Shown: piece by piece, positions 18,582 to 34,360 of the stretch
Position numbering within the stretch: position 1 is the stretch's first letter
How the letters are laid out: every line of letters begins with the position of its first letter
Assembly: GCA_003054695.1 (NCBI GenBank)
Contig: QAZA01000017.1
Span: 186,001-250,000 of the forward strand
Direction of reading: 5' to 3'
From: Verrucomicrobia bacterium LW23
GTDB lineage: Bacteria > Verrucomicrobiota > Verrucomicrobiia > Methylacidiphilales > UBA1321
Length of the DNA: 64,000 bases
The notes under the pieces: generated by a model
The model's input: the letters and a program-made list of their open reading frames with translations, nothing else
Databases searched by the model: none
What the model was told of the DNA's origin: nothing
Made by a program: the position numbers and the translations under genes

Positions 18582-18653
18582 GGGCAGTTAGCTCAGCGGT
18601 AGAGCACCTCGCTTACACCGAGGCTGTCGGGGGTTCGAATCCCTCACTGCCCA
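18582..18653 (+). tRNA. tRNA-Val (anticodon UAC)
   Basis: A full cloverleaf folds: acceptor GGGCAGT/ACTGCCC, D-arm GCTC/GAGC, anticodon stem CCTCG/CGAGG with loop CTTACAC (anticodon TAC), and T-arm with GTTCGAAT. The discriminator is A, and CCA is not encoded. The rest of the 586-bp stretch 18334-18919 holds its promoter and the operator-like palindrome at 18804. Confidence 0.96.
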
Positions 18654-18803
18654 CTCCCTTCCCCTTATTAAGGGGAAAAATTTCTCCCCGCGGCGAAGTC
18701 AACCGCTGCGTTTTTGGCCGGCATTGTCCTGCATGCGTCGCCCCTCGCGAGTCATCGCCACTTTTTTTGCAGTTGACTCAGGGCCGAGAGACACCTAAAA
18801 ACC

Positions 18804-18819
18804 GGGTACAAATGTACCC
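18804..18819. promoter_or_regulatory. Inverted repeat GGGTACA-AA-TGTACCC (candidate operator)
   Basis: Perfect 7-bp arms around AA, 100 bp upstream of the glycosyltransferase start. It is likely a protein-binding site near the promoter of the two-gene glycosyltransferase operon; the regulator is unknown. Confidence 0.4.
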
Positions 18820-18919
18820 ATCCCGTCGCGAGCTTAACATTACACGATAAAGTTATTATTGAGCCCGGCTGCGTTTATCGAAACATCTTCCCATCTGTGC
18901 GAGTTGTAAGGAATTGTAT

Positions 18920-20062
18920 ATGGAGCTGACTATATTGATGCCGTGCCTTAACGAAGCAGAAACGCTCGAAGTCTGCATCCACAAAGCAAAGACATGGCTG
19001 GAGCAAAACAAGGTGGATGGCGAAGTACTAATCGCAGACAATGGAAGCACCGACGGATCACAGGCCATAGCGGAAAAAGCAGGCGCCCGGGTTGTACCCG
19101 TATCGCTTAAGGGATACGGTGCCGCTTTAGGCAAAGGCATCCAGGAAGCTAAAGGCCGCTATGTCATTATGGGCGATGCGGATGACAGCTATGACTTCTC
19201 CAACCTGGGGCCGTTCGTCGAGAAGCTGCGCGAGGGATATCAGCTTGTGATGGGTAACCGCTTCCGCGGCGGCATTATGCCTGGCGCGATGCCTCCGCTA
19301 CATCGCTATCTCGGCAATCCTGTACTAACCACTATAGGCAAAGCTTTCTTCAAAAGCCCGTGCGGCGATTTTCATTGCGGATTGCGCGGCTTCAATCGCG
19401 AAGCTATTCTGGCTCTGGACTTACGTACCACAGGAATGGAATTTGCGAGTGAGATGATAGTAAAAGCCACTCTCAACAAGCTCCGCGTTACCGAAGTACC
19501 GACTACACTCAAAAAGGATGGCCGCAGCCGTCCTCCGCACCTGCGCAGCTGGCGGGATGGCTGGAGACACCTGCGCTTTTTGTTGATGTACAGCCCGCGC
19601 TGGTTGTTCCTGTTTCCCGGCATTACATGTATGATTGTTGGTCTGGCAATGGCGGCTGTTATTATTGCGGGCCCTGTTAAGGTGGGCACAGTCTCCCTGA
19701 GCTTGCATTCCCTCATTACCGCGGCTGCGCTTGTACTACTGGGGTACCAGTCTATCCTCTTTGCTATTTTTACAAAAGTCTTTGCCATTCAGCATCACTT
19801 GCTTCCGGAGGATCCAAGGCTCAACTCCATGTTCGAGTATATCTACCTGGAGGTAGGGCTGGTTGTTGGCCTTGTAATGGTTGCTATTGGTATTGCTGCC
19901 TGCTCCACCGTCTATTTCACATGGCAGAGCCACGCGTTTGGTTCTCTCAATGTGGAAGAAACCATGCGTGTTTTCATTCCCGGCATGACGTGCATAATCG
20001 TGGGTGTGCAAACCATATTTGCGAGCTTCTTCCTCAGCATCCTCGGGTTGCCTCAGCGCTGA
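18920..20062 (+). CDS. Family 2 glycosyltransferase with C-terminal membrane segments (polyprenyl-phosphate sugar transferase type)
   Basis: The start is ATG 18920, with AAGGA 7 nt upstream (a TTG at 18914 is less likely), giving 380 residues. The N-terminal GT-A domain has LMPCLNEAETLE, IADNGSTDGS and MGDADDSYDF (the DxD metal-binding motif). Four hydrophobic helices follow from about residue 225. This is the architecture of dolichol/undecaprenyl-phosphate glucose or mannose synthases, which load a lipid carrier at the inner membrane. The next gene, a GT39-like integral membrane protein, would use such a lipid-linked sugar. Both genes have visibly lower GC than their flanks. Confidence 0.85.
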   Translation: MELTILMPCLNEAETLEVCIHKAKTWLEQNKVDGEVLIADNGSTDGSQAIAEKAGARVVPVSLKGYGAALGKGIQEAKGRYVIMGDADDSYDFSNLGPFVEKLREGYQLVMGNRFRGGIMPGAMPPLHRYLGNPVLTTIGKAFFKSPCGDFHCGLRGFNREAILALDLRTTGMEFASEMIVKATLNKLRVTEVPTTLKKDGRSRPPHLRSWRDGWRHLRFLLMYSPRWLFLFPGITCMIVGLAMAAVIIAGPVKVGTVSLSLHSLITAAALVLLGYQSILFAIFTKVFAIQHHLLPEDPRLNSMFEYIYLEVGLVVGLVMVAIGIAACSTVYFTWQSHAFGSLNVEETMRVFIPGMTCIIVGVQTIFASFFLSILGLPQR

Positions 20063-20187
20063 CCGGGCGCAGCAAGCTTGACTTGGCGTCGGCCATCCGC
20101 TAGAGCCTGAAGGTCCGTCCCGGAATGGCGGCCCCTGGACGGACTTCTGCCGCGGGGATATTCTCGAATTTAGCTACTTTCTCCTCT

Positions 20188-22539
20188 ATGTACTGGCTGC
20201 TGGCGGCACTCCATCTCTCTATTCTGTATTATCTGATAGCGAAGCCGCTTCGCAGCAAGATACCGTCGAGCCTTGAGTTGTTTCTTGTTGTCTTCGTCCT
20301 TATCTGGCTCGATTTTATTCTTGTATCCTATACACTAAGCGCATTCAAAGCACTCGGCAATTCCTTTCTTTTCATAGGTCTAAGCATTGCGTACGCAGCT
20401 GCTTTCATACCCCTCCTGCATTACGTGGAGCCCTTTGCGCCGGATAAGCCATGGCAGCGGCAAATTCCCGCGGCCACATTGTTTGGCTATCTAATTATAA
20501 TCATCGGTGTGGTGATGCTTGCGTGCAATATCTATATAGCATGCCGGCTGGTTCCTACTAATGGCGATACGATATCGTACCGTTACCCCCGCCCGTTCCT
20601 GTATCTGGCCAATGGAAACCTGATGCATTTTACACAGGGCGTGGATGCGCGCTTGTACGACTATCCGTTTAACGGCGTTATCCTGCAATCTTTCTTTGTT
20701 CATCATCAGCTGGAGTTCCCGGCGTTTACACTTAGCTCCTGCTTTTGCTGGGCGCTTGTGGGGTTAGCTATCTACCGCACGTGCCGCAATCTGGAGGCGC
20801 CTAAGCTCGCCTGTATCGCCGCCGGTTGGCTCGTTTGCTCCAGCCCGCAGGTGCTGATTCAGGCCACGTCGGGCAATGACGAGATCCTGGCGGCGGCACC
20901 CCTGGTGGTCGGGCTGCTGATGCTGCACCGCTGGCTCACTACACAGGCGCCCAGCCACCTTCTGCTGGCGGCCGTGTGCGCCGGCATCGCCTTTGGCACC
21001 AAGCTGCACTTTGGCTTTTACTGGCCGCTGGTGGCCGCAATGGCGCTCTCCGGCGTCCTCTACTTCCTTTGGAAGCCCTCCGAGGCATGGGCCGCCGCAA
21101 AACCGCACCTCCTGCCTTTCACGTTCGCGGTCCTGATTGTAGCCGCTCTTGCAGTGCCGTTTGCTGTCATTAATGTTGTGCAGGAGGGCCGCTTCATGTC
21201 CGCAAGCATTACCGGCATGATCAACAGGCCTTTTGACTTTGCTGTAGGGTTGCAGACTACGGTCCTGTATACTTCGCAGCTATTTGTCGGACCTATTCTG
21301 GATCTGCTTGGCTTTGTTTCCCGTTCAGCATCTCGCGAAGTCAACGCCTTCCTTATAGAGACGTTTTTCTTCTGGGTTAACAACGCTGCTCCCTTTACCG
21401 CTTTTGATGATCGCTTCCCCGGGCCGTGGTATTCTGCCGACCCGAGCGAGTTTACATTGTTTGTGGGTTTCACTCCCTATCTTATTGTTGCCGGCGGCTA
21501 TCTTGCCTACCGCACCAAAAGCGCGCCTTTGCTTTCGCGAATCTTTATGGGGATTCTCGCCGCATCCTTTGTAGTGTGGCTGATTACATTCAGTTTTAAC
21601 ACACGTTATGTTGGGGCTATTGGCACCTACTTTACGTATTGCCTTTCCGTGGCGGGGCCTGCGATTGCGATCTTCTGGTTTCCGACCGGATCGCCCCGAC
21701 TGGAGCGCTTCAAAATCTGGCTGCTCGGGTTTGTGCTTATCTGCAATTTTATGATGAGCTACTGGATCCTTACCCGCGTTGGCCATCGCAACGTTCGTAT
21801 GGCTTCGGAACGCGGTTCCAATACGATGCGTAAGCACCTGCAGTATATGGATAGCCGCATCGTCAAGGAGTTCAGCAATGCTCCGCGAGTGCACATACGC
21901 TACACGCATTGGCTGATGGGCATGTATATGCTCATGCGTGCGTCACCGCGGCCCATATACACTCATGCCGGCCATGATGTGATTGCGCCTGGCGTTATGA
22001 ATGTAACGGTGCTGCCTGCGGAACCACGTTATGGCCATCTTCCTTTGCAAGTCTATCCTCCGGGCAGTCCCAACGGCTTAACCTATCTTGGCATATGGAA
22101 CTCCGTCCTCGGTAACGAATATACGTTCGTGTCGGGACTTGACGTTGAAAAGCGATACCCGGAAGCCTCCGGCTATATTGTTATGGATACAACGCTGGAA
22201 AAACAGGACAACAGCTTTTCTATCCATATTTCCCCGGAGATCCGGGGGCTGGCGAAGGATTCCGCCTTTCAGTATAAGTATCGCATTGTCAACACGTTAA
22301 CTGACGAGGTGCTGGCGGAAGTTCCGTTTAGTGAGAAGGCCGGGCAAAAGCTTGTGGCCAACGGCAAGCTTACGGATAAAGTTGCGCTGGACGTTACCGT
22401 CTCCGACGGCGCGCGCGAGTATACCGTCCGCGCCTTCCCCGGCGGCTCCAAGGCCCTCCTGCCGCGGCTTGACGAGCAGGCCAGGCAGGAGGCAAAAGCC
22501 GCCAAGGAGGCGAAGGAGGCTGCGGAAAGTAACCGGTAG
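20188..22539 (+). CDS. Multi-pass membrane glycosyltransferase-like protein (GT39/PMT type)
   Basis: 783 residues from ATG 20188 (MYWLLAALH); the frame opens at 20125. About eleven or twelve hydrophobic helices span residues 1-570, followed by a soluble C-terminal domain of about 200 residues and an Ala/Lys/Glu-rich tail. The loop after an early helix reads RLVPTNGDTISYRYPR, with an Asp in the place expected for GT-C fold sugar transferases. It probably transfers a sugar from a polyprenyl-phosphate donor, made by the upstream GT2, to an acceptor on the outer face of the membrane. The acceptor is unknown, and the GT39 assignment rests on topology rather than a diagnostic motif. Confidence 0.65.
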   Translation: MYWLLAALHLSILYYLIAKPLRSKIPSSLELFLVVFVLIWLDFILVSYTLSAFKALGNSFLFIGLSIAYAAAFIPLLHYVEPFAPDKPWQRQIPAATLFGYLIIIIGVVMLACNIYIACRLVPTNGDTISYRYPRPFLYLANGNLMHFTQGVDARLYDYPFNGVILQSFFVHHQLEFPAFTLSSCFCWALVGLAIYRTCRNLEAPKLACIAAGWLVCSSPQVLIQATSGNDEILAAAPLVVGLLMLHRWLTTQAPSHLLLAAVCAGIAFGTKLHFGFYWPLVAAMALSGVLYFLWKPSEAWAAAKPHLLPFTFAVLIVAALAVPFAVINVVQEGRFMSASITGMINRPFDFAVGLQTTVLYTSQLFVGPILDLLGFVSRSASREVNAFLIETFFFWVNNAAPFTAFDDRFPGPWYSADPSEFTLFVGFTPYLIVAGGYLAYRTKSAPLLSRIFMGILAASFVVWLITFSFNTRYVGAIGTYFTYCLSVAGPAIAIFWFPTGSPRLERFKIWLLGFVLICNFMMSYWILTRVGHRNVRMASERGSNTMRKHLQYMDSRIVKEFSNAPRVHIRYTHWLMGMYMLMRASPRPIYTHAGHDVIAPGVMNVTVLPAEPRYGHLPLQVYPPGSPNGLTYLGIWNSVLGNEYTFVSGLDVEKRYPEASGYIVMDTTLEKQDNSFSIHISPEIRGLAKDSAFQYKYRIVNTLTDEVLAEVPFSEKAGQKLVANGKLTDKVALDVTVSDGAREYTVRAFPGGSKALLPRLDEQARQEAKAAKEAKEAAESNR

Positions 22540-22569
22540 TGCAAGACCGATTTCAGGCATGAGTCGGCA

Positions 22570-22595
22570 CCCAGGGCTTACGCTTACGCCCTGGG
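22570..22595. terminator. Palindromic element CCCAGGGC...GCCCTGGG between convergent genes
   Basis: A perfect 8-bp stem with a 10-nt loop in the 66-bp space between the convergent ends of the GT39-like gene and glgP. It resembles the elements at 14972 and 29269. It could serve as a bidirectional terminator, although no T-run follows. Confidence 0.5.
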
Positions 22596-22605
22596 GCCGA
22601 GCGAC

Positions 22606-25089
<2,484 letters not shown>

Positions 25090-25455
25090 TGGATTTCAGA
25101 GGTGTTAAGGGGGATGTTATGAGTCTGGCGAGCCGATGAACAATCGCCGGCGCGCAGACAGACATCCGCCACAAGAAACAAGGTCTGTCGCCGGAAATGG
25201 ACTCACCGTCCGTGCTGACCTTGCAGGACACCTCAAAACCGTGGCGATGGTTAACAGCACATCGTGCGCGCAAACACTACAGGCGCAGACGCCCTGCCAA
25301 CACCGCCGGAACACGGCTGAACGGTTAGAGCCTGACATGCCGGGTTAGCAGAGTAAGCGCCACTTAACCGCTTCGCTCCCCGCGATGCAACCTATTTCTG
25401 CAATCTGCAAGGCCGCCGCGCCCCGGCGTGCAGAACGCGGGCGCGGCGGCCTCGG
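25090..25455. other. 366-bp intergenic stretch between metH and glgP
   Basis: No plausible coding frame is seen; short frames here have no recognisable content. It is upstream of glgP on the minus strand and presumably holds its promoter and leader. No riboswitch-like or strong hairpin structure was recognised. Confidence 0.5.
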
Positions 25456-29148
<3,693 letters not shown>

Positions 29149-29268
29149 GGCGAGCGGGAAATCGGATGGGATATGGATGCCTGCGCCGACCGTAGATGGC
29201 CACGCAGAAACGGCAACGATAGAGCGCCTGTCATGGCGGTCAATCCATTTCCCTGCCCTCCTGTGCAA

Positions 29269-29302
29269 GCCCGGAGTTCCCTGACTTGAGGGAACCCCGG
29301 GC
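29269..29302 (-). terminator. Strong hairpin between btuB and metH
   Basis: A 14-bp stem (one A-C mismatch) formed by GCCCGGAGTTCCCT and AGGGAACCCCGGGC with a 6-nt loop, directly after the btuB stop. It may act as a terminator or processing site. The sequence also resembles the palindromic elements at 14972 and 22570. Confidence 0.6.
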
Positions 29303-29308
29303 TACAGC

Positions 29309-31402
29309 TTAAAACTTCACTTCAATACCACCATACACGGCGCGGCCAAGCGGGGGATAGCCGAGCTGCGCGGCGTTCTTGTCATCCGTAAGGTTCTCCG
29401 CGCGAGCGGTTACCGCAAAGTGCTCGTTCACGTCGTAGCGGGTAAAGAGGCGAAGGCTGAATGTATCCTCCACGTCCACTTTCTCAGAGGGGAACGGAAC
29501 AAAATCGGTGCCTTCGCGATCCGCCGCGTAGTCCAGGCCGGCGCCAAACGTCCAGCAGTTAAACGCCTTGTAGCTCGTCTCCAGGCGCAGCATGTGGCGC
29601 GGGATGTAATCCGTGCGCTGCGTGCCGTCGGGCGTGCTTGCAAAGCTTTCGGTAAGCGTATATGCGGCAATGGACTTCCAGTTCTCAAACAACGTTGCGG
29701 ATGCGGAGAGCTCCAGACCATAATTACGGGCGCGATCGCGGTTGATATAGCTACCTGTAAAGGCAGGGCCCGATACGTAGGAAATCAGATCCGAGACCTC
29801 GTTATGGAAGTACGTGGCGGAGAGCTGAATCGTCTTGTTGCAGAAGTATTGATCCACACCAAAATCAACGCCGCTCGATTCTTCCGGACGGAGATCCTGA
29901 TTGCCTAAAGCAAACGATGAGGTGCTGTACAGCTGAAGGAAGGTAGGAGCCTTGAAGGCCGTACCGTAGCTGGCGCGAATCTTCGTATCGCTCTCCGTAA
30001 CATGGTAGGAGCTGGTGAAGCGATAGGTCAGAGCATCGCCGGCAACCTGGTAGTGGTCGTAGCGAAGGCCCGCCGTAACATGCAGATTCGGAATGACTTC
30101 CCAGTCGTTCTGCAGAAACAGCGCCTCGTTGTTGGCCTGGCTCCACTTGAAGCTGTTGTCATGGCCCGTCTGCCACAGGTACTCGGCGCCGGCCACAATG
30201 GTAAAGCACTCCGTGGGGCGGATGGTGTTTTGCCACGTGGCGCTGTAGTTACCGCTGTCCGCAATATAGCGGCTGGGGATCGGGTTAAACTCGCTGGGAT
30301 TGATAAAGGCGTAGCGTTCATCATAAGCGCCCAGCACAAGCTTTGTTTCCCAGATCGGATTCACCTGCCAGTCTGCAAACACCGTGAAGACGTTGGACTC
30401 CGCATTGGTATACGCGTCCGGATCGTTATTGCCAAACTCCTCCAGGCGATTGGAAGAAGGCTCCTGGTACATGGAAATCTGCCCACGCACCGTGGCACCG
30501 ATAGTCAGCTCCGGGCAAACATCATAGTCCACCCTTAATGCATAGCGGTTGGACGAGTAGTCGTTATTGCGGCGCTGATTGGTCGTATCCTCGCGGGAGT
30601 AGCTGACGTTGTACGAAAACGGGCCCTCACTACCCTGGCTCGCAAAGCCCTCGCGAAATGTGTTGAACGAGCCGCCTTCCGCATAAATCGCCGCGCCCGG
30701 CTTGCCCTCGCCGCGCCCCGTGCTTACGGATACCACGCCGCCGATCGCCTCGGAGCCGTACAGCGTGCTCTGCGGGCCGCGCAGCACTTCAACGCCGCCC
30801 AGGCTGTTGACTCCCGCGTGCGCGAGGAAAATGCCGGCCTGGTTAAACATGCCGCTGTTCACGCGCACGCCGTCGACCAGCACGAGCGTGTGGTCCGAGC
30901 GATTGCCGCGCAGCGAGACGCTGGTGGTGCCGCCGCGGCCGCCGCTGGCGTTCACGTTAACGCCGGGCGAGTAAAGCAGCACGTCGCGCAAATCCACCCG
31001 CTGCGCGCGCGTTACCTGCTCCGGGCTTATGCGCGTAATCGTGCTGCCCACGCTGTCGACCGGCTGCTCCACGCGGGTGGCCAGCACAACCACCTCGCCG
31101 GGCGTAGCTGCGGGGGCGGGCGAAGCCTGGGACGCGTTCGCCGCCTCGGGAGCCTGCGGCGCGTTTGCGGCGGGCTTAGTTGCCGCGGGCTTTGCGGCTG
31201 CGGCATCCTTCTTGGGCTTGGCGGCGGAACTTGTAGCCGTGGTGGTGGCTGTAGCGCTGGGGGCCGTCTTCTTTTCCGCAGGCGCGGCCTGCAGTGTGGA
31301 GGCCGGGGCGCTCAATGCAAGCACCGCGGCGGGCACGAGCGCGGCGGCTCGGCCGGATTGGCGTGCAAGTCGTTGAATATCAATGAGGAAGGAGCGAGGC
31401 AT
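29309..31402 (-). CDS. btuB: TonB-dependent outer-membrane receptor, vitamin B12 type (BtuB-like)
   Basis: 697 residues. A signal peptide is followed by an unusual Ala/Lys/Pro/Thr-rich stretch (about 38-98), then a TonB-box-like GEVVVLATR and the plug domain (VLLYSPGVNVNASGG, LVLVDGVRVNSG, GGVEVLRGPQSTLYGSEAIGG). The 22-strand barrel ends in a C-terminal Phe. The gene imports corrinoids across the outer membrane with TonB energy. Assignment to B12 rests on the cobalamin riboswitch just upstream, the barrel similarity to BtuB, and btuC/btuF nearby. AAGGA lies about 10 nt before the ATG. The Ala/Lys-rich linker between signal and plug is longer than in E. coli BtuB. Confidence 0.9.
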   Translation of the reverse strand: MPRSFLIDIQRLARQSGRAAALVPAAVLALSAPASTLQAAPAEKKTAPSATATTTATSSAAKPKKDAAAAKPAATKPAANAPQAPEAANASQASPAPAATPGEVVVLATRVEQPVDSVGSTITRISPEQVTRAQRVDLRDVLLYSPGVNVNASGGRGGTTSVSLRGNRSDHTLVLVDGVRVNSGMFNQAGIFLAHAGVNSLGGVEVLRGPQSTLYGSEAIGGVVSVSTGRGEGKPGAAIYAEGGSFNTFREGFASQGSEGPFSYNVSYSREDTTNQRRNNDYSSNRYALRVDYDVCPELTIGATVRGQISMYQEPSSNRLEEFGNNDPDAYTNAESNVFTVFADWQVNPIWETKLVLGAYDERYAFINPSEFNPIPSRYIADSGNYSATWQNTIRPTECFTIVAGAEYLWQTGHDNSFKWSQANNEALFLQNDWEVIPNLHVTAGLRYDHYQVAGDALTYRFTSSYHVTESDTKIRASYGTAFKAPTFLQLYSTSSFALGNQDLRPEESSGVDFGVDQYFCNKTIQLSATYFHNEVSDLISYVSGPAFTGSYINRDRARNYGLELSASATLFENWKSIAAYTLTESFASTPDGTQRTDYIPRHMLRLETSYKAFNCWTFGAGLDYAADREGTDFVPFPSEKVDVEDTFSLRLFTRYDVNEHFAVTARAENLTDDKNAAQLGYPPLGRAVYGGIEVKF

Positions 31403-31561
31403 AGAGCGGAAGTCCTTTGTTTGGATGTTGTGTCTATCGGTGTTAACTTAATGCAACAAAGGAGGAAACGGCCTGCGTCCTCCTCATCGTACCTTTAGCG
31501 AGGTAGTGCATGGGCTCCGGCACCGTTTTATGGGCGCAGGAGCCGCTTTGATGAGGGCCAA

Positions 31562-31797
31562 ATCAAGCAGGTCTTCTGGCTACGAGGTCGTTCTCCGGCC
31601 CGGCCTTTCCGGTGGCAACGCTGGGATGGGCATGTGTTCCCATCTCAACATTGTCATCCAGTGGCACACGGGGGGCCTTCGTCGCTCGTTACAGCGGCGC
31701 TACCGCGCGGGATTTACACCCGCTTCCCTATTCTCCCCCACCCGTGGGAGGGGGCACTTGACTGGCGTCTGGTTGCACCGGCACTACAAGCCGGTGT
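31562..31797 (-). promoter_or_regulatory. Cobalamin riboswitch
   Basis: Read on the minus strand, the segment contains the B12-box-like AGCCAGAAGACCTGC (31567-31581), the GCCACTGG element (about 31659-31666), and the block GGGAAGCGGGTGTAAATCC followed by GCCGCTGTAACG (about 31691-31728). These are the conserved core elements of the cobalamin aptamer. A terminal hairpin ACCGGC-TTGTAGT-GCCGGT lies at 31777-31795. The btuB start is about 160 nt downstream, so the element should shut off receptor synthesis when adenosylcobalamin is plentiful. The rest of the 507-bp gap holds its promoter and the inverted repeat at 31848. Confidence 0.93.
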
Positions 31798-31847
31798 CTG
31801 ATCAAAGAGCTGGTTGTGGATACCGCACAGATTGGGCGCAAGTCAAC

Positions 31848-31876
31848 GTAAATGCGCTAAAATCAACATCTTACGC
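31848..31876. terminator. Inverted repeat AAATGCG...CGCATTT after btuC
   Basis: 7-bp arms with a 15-nt AT-rich loop, 34 bp after the btuC stop and before the riboswitch. It may end the btuFC transcript or lie in the riboswitch promoter. The low stem stability makes this uncertain. Confidence 0.35.
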
Positions 31877-31909
31877 ATTTTCCGATAATATCTTGAGCAA
31901 GTCATTGCA

Positions 31910-33067
31910 CTACTGCCCGGACACCGACCGCACGCCTTCGCGCCGCAACAGCCACAGGAAAAAGCCGCTGCCCAGCACGGCGGTAATGATCCCCACGGGC
32001 ACCTCCTCCGCGCTCGCCACTGTGCGCGCGCCCAGGTCCGCCGCCAGCAGCAGGGCACCGCCGCCAATCGCGCACATGGGTAGCAGCACGCTGTGCAAGG
32101 GTGCTGTCAGCCGCCGCGCCGCGTGGGGCACGAGCAGGCCGATAAAGCCGATGGTGCCGCAAGCCGCCACGGTGGCGGCCGCCAGCATGCTGGCGATGGC
32201 GATAAGGGTGAGCCGCAATCTAACCACGTCAGCACCAAGATGATGCGCCACGTCGTCGCCCACGCTCAGTACATCCAGCTGCCGCCGCAGCCGCCACAGG
32301 ACCAGCCCGCCCAGCGCCACGTAGGGCGCCAGCATGGCCGGGTAACTCCAGCCGCGCCAGGCGAGGTTGCCCATCAGCCAGGCCATAACGGTGCGCATAT
32401 CGGAGGCGGGGGTTTTGAGCAGCAGCAAGGTGGTAAGTGCCGCGCACAGCCCGCTGACCGCCATGCCGGTAAGGAGCAGGCGAGTGGTGCCGCCCGCCGC
32501 GCTTACCGATCCCCTAAGCCCCTGCCCTCCAACAAGTAGCACCAGCGTGGTGACACCCAGCGCTCCCACAAACGCGGCCGCCGCCAGGGCGTTAAGCCCT
32601 GCGATTGTCCCCGCGCCCATCCCCAGCCATACCACCGCCACCGCCCCCAGCCCGGCGCCTGCGGACGCGCCCACCACGTAGGGATCGGCAAGGGGATTCT
32701 GAAAGACAGCCTGCATGGATGCGCCGGCCATGGCCAGGGCCGCGCCCGCCAGCACGGCCAGCACCACGCGCGGCATACGTAAGCGCCACACTATCAGCTG
32801 GATATCCCGACTGCTGAGTGGAGGGAACATCGCGTCGCCGCTCGTGACGACACTCTCCCGCTCCTGGCCCGTCGGGAAAGGCGCCAGAATGGGGCCTTGC
32901 GCCACCGCCATGGCCACCTGCCAGGGCGAGAGCCAACCGCCTGCGCCAAGGCACAGCGAAGCGCCGGCCGTCACAAGCAGCACGGCCAGCATGGCCACCG
33001 CAACGGGCAGCGACCGCCGGCCCGGAGAGAATGGTTCGCCGGGCGCGGGTCGCACAGAGTCATTCAT
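31910..33067 (-). CDS. btuC: FecCD/BtuC-type ABC transporter permease
   Basis: 385 residues with about ten hydrophobic helices. It carries the FecCD block RMPRVVLAVLAGAALAMAGA followed by QAVFQNPLADPYVVGASAGA, which is characteristic of B12 and siderophore permeases. It would form the inner-membrane channel for the periplasmic binding protein encoded 73 bp upstream. The start ATG 33067 gives a cytoplasmic leader of about 20 residues. The expected ATPase (BtuD) is not adjacent and not seen anywhere in the window, so it must be supplied in trans. The B12 specificity is inferred from the neighbouring riboswitch-controlled receptor. Confidence 0.88.
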   Translation of the reverse strand: MNDSVRPAPGEPFSPGRRSLPVAVAMLAVLLVTAGASLCLGAGGWLSPWQVAMAVAQGPILAPFPTGQERESVVTSGDAMFPPLSSRDIQLIVWRLRMPRVVLAVLAGAALAMAGASMQAVFQNPLADPYVVGASAGAGLGAVAVVWLGMGAGTIAGLNALAAAAFVGALGVTTLVLLVGGQGLRGSVSAAGGTTRLLLTGMAVSGLCAALTTLLLLKTPASDMRTVMAWLMGNLAWRGWSYPAMLAPYVALGGLVLWRLRRQLDVLSVGDDVAHHLGADVVRLRLTLIAIASMLAAATVAACGTIGFIGLLVPHAARRLTAPLHSVLLPMCAIGGGALLLAADLGARTVASAEEVPVGIITAVLGSGFFLWLLRREGVRSVSGQ

Positions 33068-33140
33068 AGGTAAAACGTGGGCGCACTATACAGAGATGCG
33101 GAGCGGCCCCCAAGGCGAATTGCGGGGCGTCCCTCGGGTT

Positions 33141-34247
33141 TTAGCGCGGGCGTTGCTGGGAAGGCGCCGCTGCCTCGCCGCCAGCGCCCGCCGCCAGCAC
33201 TCGGGCCAGAAGCTCCGCGGCATCTGCCAGGCGCGGGCCTGGCACGGTAATGGGACTAGCCGGCAGCGCAACCACCCTGCCCTTACGCACCGCCGCCAGC
33301 TCGGACCAGATCGGATCGCGCCGCATGGTGCGCAGCAGCTCCGTCTCGATCTCGCGCTTGCCGGCCAGCCAGCGGGCCGCCGCCGTGCTATCGGGGGTTT
33401 CAGCGGCGGGCGGCAGGCCCAGCGTGGGATCGGTTATCAGGATGATCTCGGGCCGGGAGAGCAGGACAAACTCCATCGAAAGCTGCGGCCACGCCGACGC
33501 GGACGTATCCGCCACATTAGCGCCACCCGCCAGGGCAATCAGCTGAGAGGGCCAGGTGCCGCGCCCCGCGCTATAAAGGCCGTCCAGCCCCAGCAAAAAC
33601 AGCACGCGCGGACGGCGGCTGCCCTTGCGCAAATCGTCCCCTGTGGCGATGTGCACCACCTCCAGACGACGGCGTAAATTGCCTGCCATCGCGGCCGCCT
33701 CACGCGGGCGGCGCACGGCCTCGCCAATGCGGTTGATGTCTGCCAGAACGCCCTCGGCGCCGTCGTGATTGAGCACCACGACATTCAGCCCCACCTCGCG
33801 CAGCTGCTCCAACGCGTTTGGCGACGTAAGCGGCGTTGCCAGAACAACATCCGGCCGCAGCGCCAGCACCTGCTCCACGGCCGGCTGCCCCATACTGCCG
33901 ATAGCCGGCACGCGCGCGCCGTCTGGCATGCGGCAGAATGCGGTGCGCCCTGCAATCACTGGAGTCGGCGGCGGCGGTACCTGCGCTGGAGGCTCCGCCA
34001 TGGCGCGCAGGGCGCCCGGCGCGGCCACGCCCGCGGGCATGGCGCCGAGCCCCAACAGAATTTCCGTAATGCTGGGGGCGAGTGATACGATCCGCAGCAC
34101 TTTCGGGCTCGCCTCCGCATGCGGGGACACGGGCGGTGCCGGCCTTGCTTCGGCGGCACCACCCTGCGGTCGTCCAAGCGCGAGCACCAGCGCAAGCAGC
34201 AACACAGCCGCGGCCGCCCACCGCCAGATTCCTCTCAGCATCGTCAT
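33141..34247 (-). CDS. btuF: Periplasmic corrinoid-binding protein (BtuF-like)
   Basis: 368 residues from ATG 34247 (MTMLRGIWRW); a second ATG at 34241 is possible. The frame opens further upstream, but that part overlaps the divergent LacI gene. An N-terminal hydrophobic signal/anchor (about 8-25) precedes a class III binding-protein fold with RIVSLAPSITEILLGLGA, RPDVVLATPL and VPGPRLADAAELL, as in BtuF/FecB-type proteins. It would capture cobalamin in the periplasm and deliver it to the permease encoded downstream. Residues about 80-130 form an insertion rich in Pro and Ala compared with BtuF. No riboswitch is seen upstream of this gene. Confidence 0.83.
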   Translation of the reverse strand: MTMLRGIWRWAAAAVLLLALVLALGRPQGGAAEARPAPPVSPHAEASPKVLRIVSLAPSITEILLGLGAMPAGVAAPGALRAMAEPPAQVPPPPTPVIAGRTAFCRMPDGARVPAIGSMGQPAVEQVLALRPDVVLATPLTSPNALEQLREVGLNVVVLNHDGAEGVLADINRIGEAVRRPREAAAMAGNLRRRLEVVHIATGDDLRKGSRRPRVLFLLGLDGLYSAGRGTWPSQLIALAGGANVADTSASAWPQLSMEFVLLSRPEIILITDPTLGLPPAAETPDSTAAARWLAGKREIETELLRTMRRDPIWSELAAVRKGRVVALPASPITVPGPRLADAAELLARVLAAGAGGEAAAPSQQRPR

Positions 34248-34360
34248 GTCACGTCCAGTAAAGCGCAATACCGAAGCCGCGGAAATGCCGGGTTGCGACT
34301 TTTTTTCCGGCTTTGGGTTGCCGTCCCCGTGCGGGTTTGCCATACCTGGACGCACTCCCG

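Noticed and set aside
29149-29268. SAM or second cobalamin riboswitch before metH
   Set aside because: The space between btuB and metH is short and filled largely by one simple hairpin; no aptamer core elements are seen.
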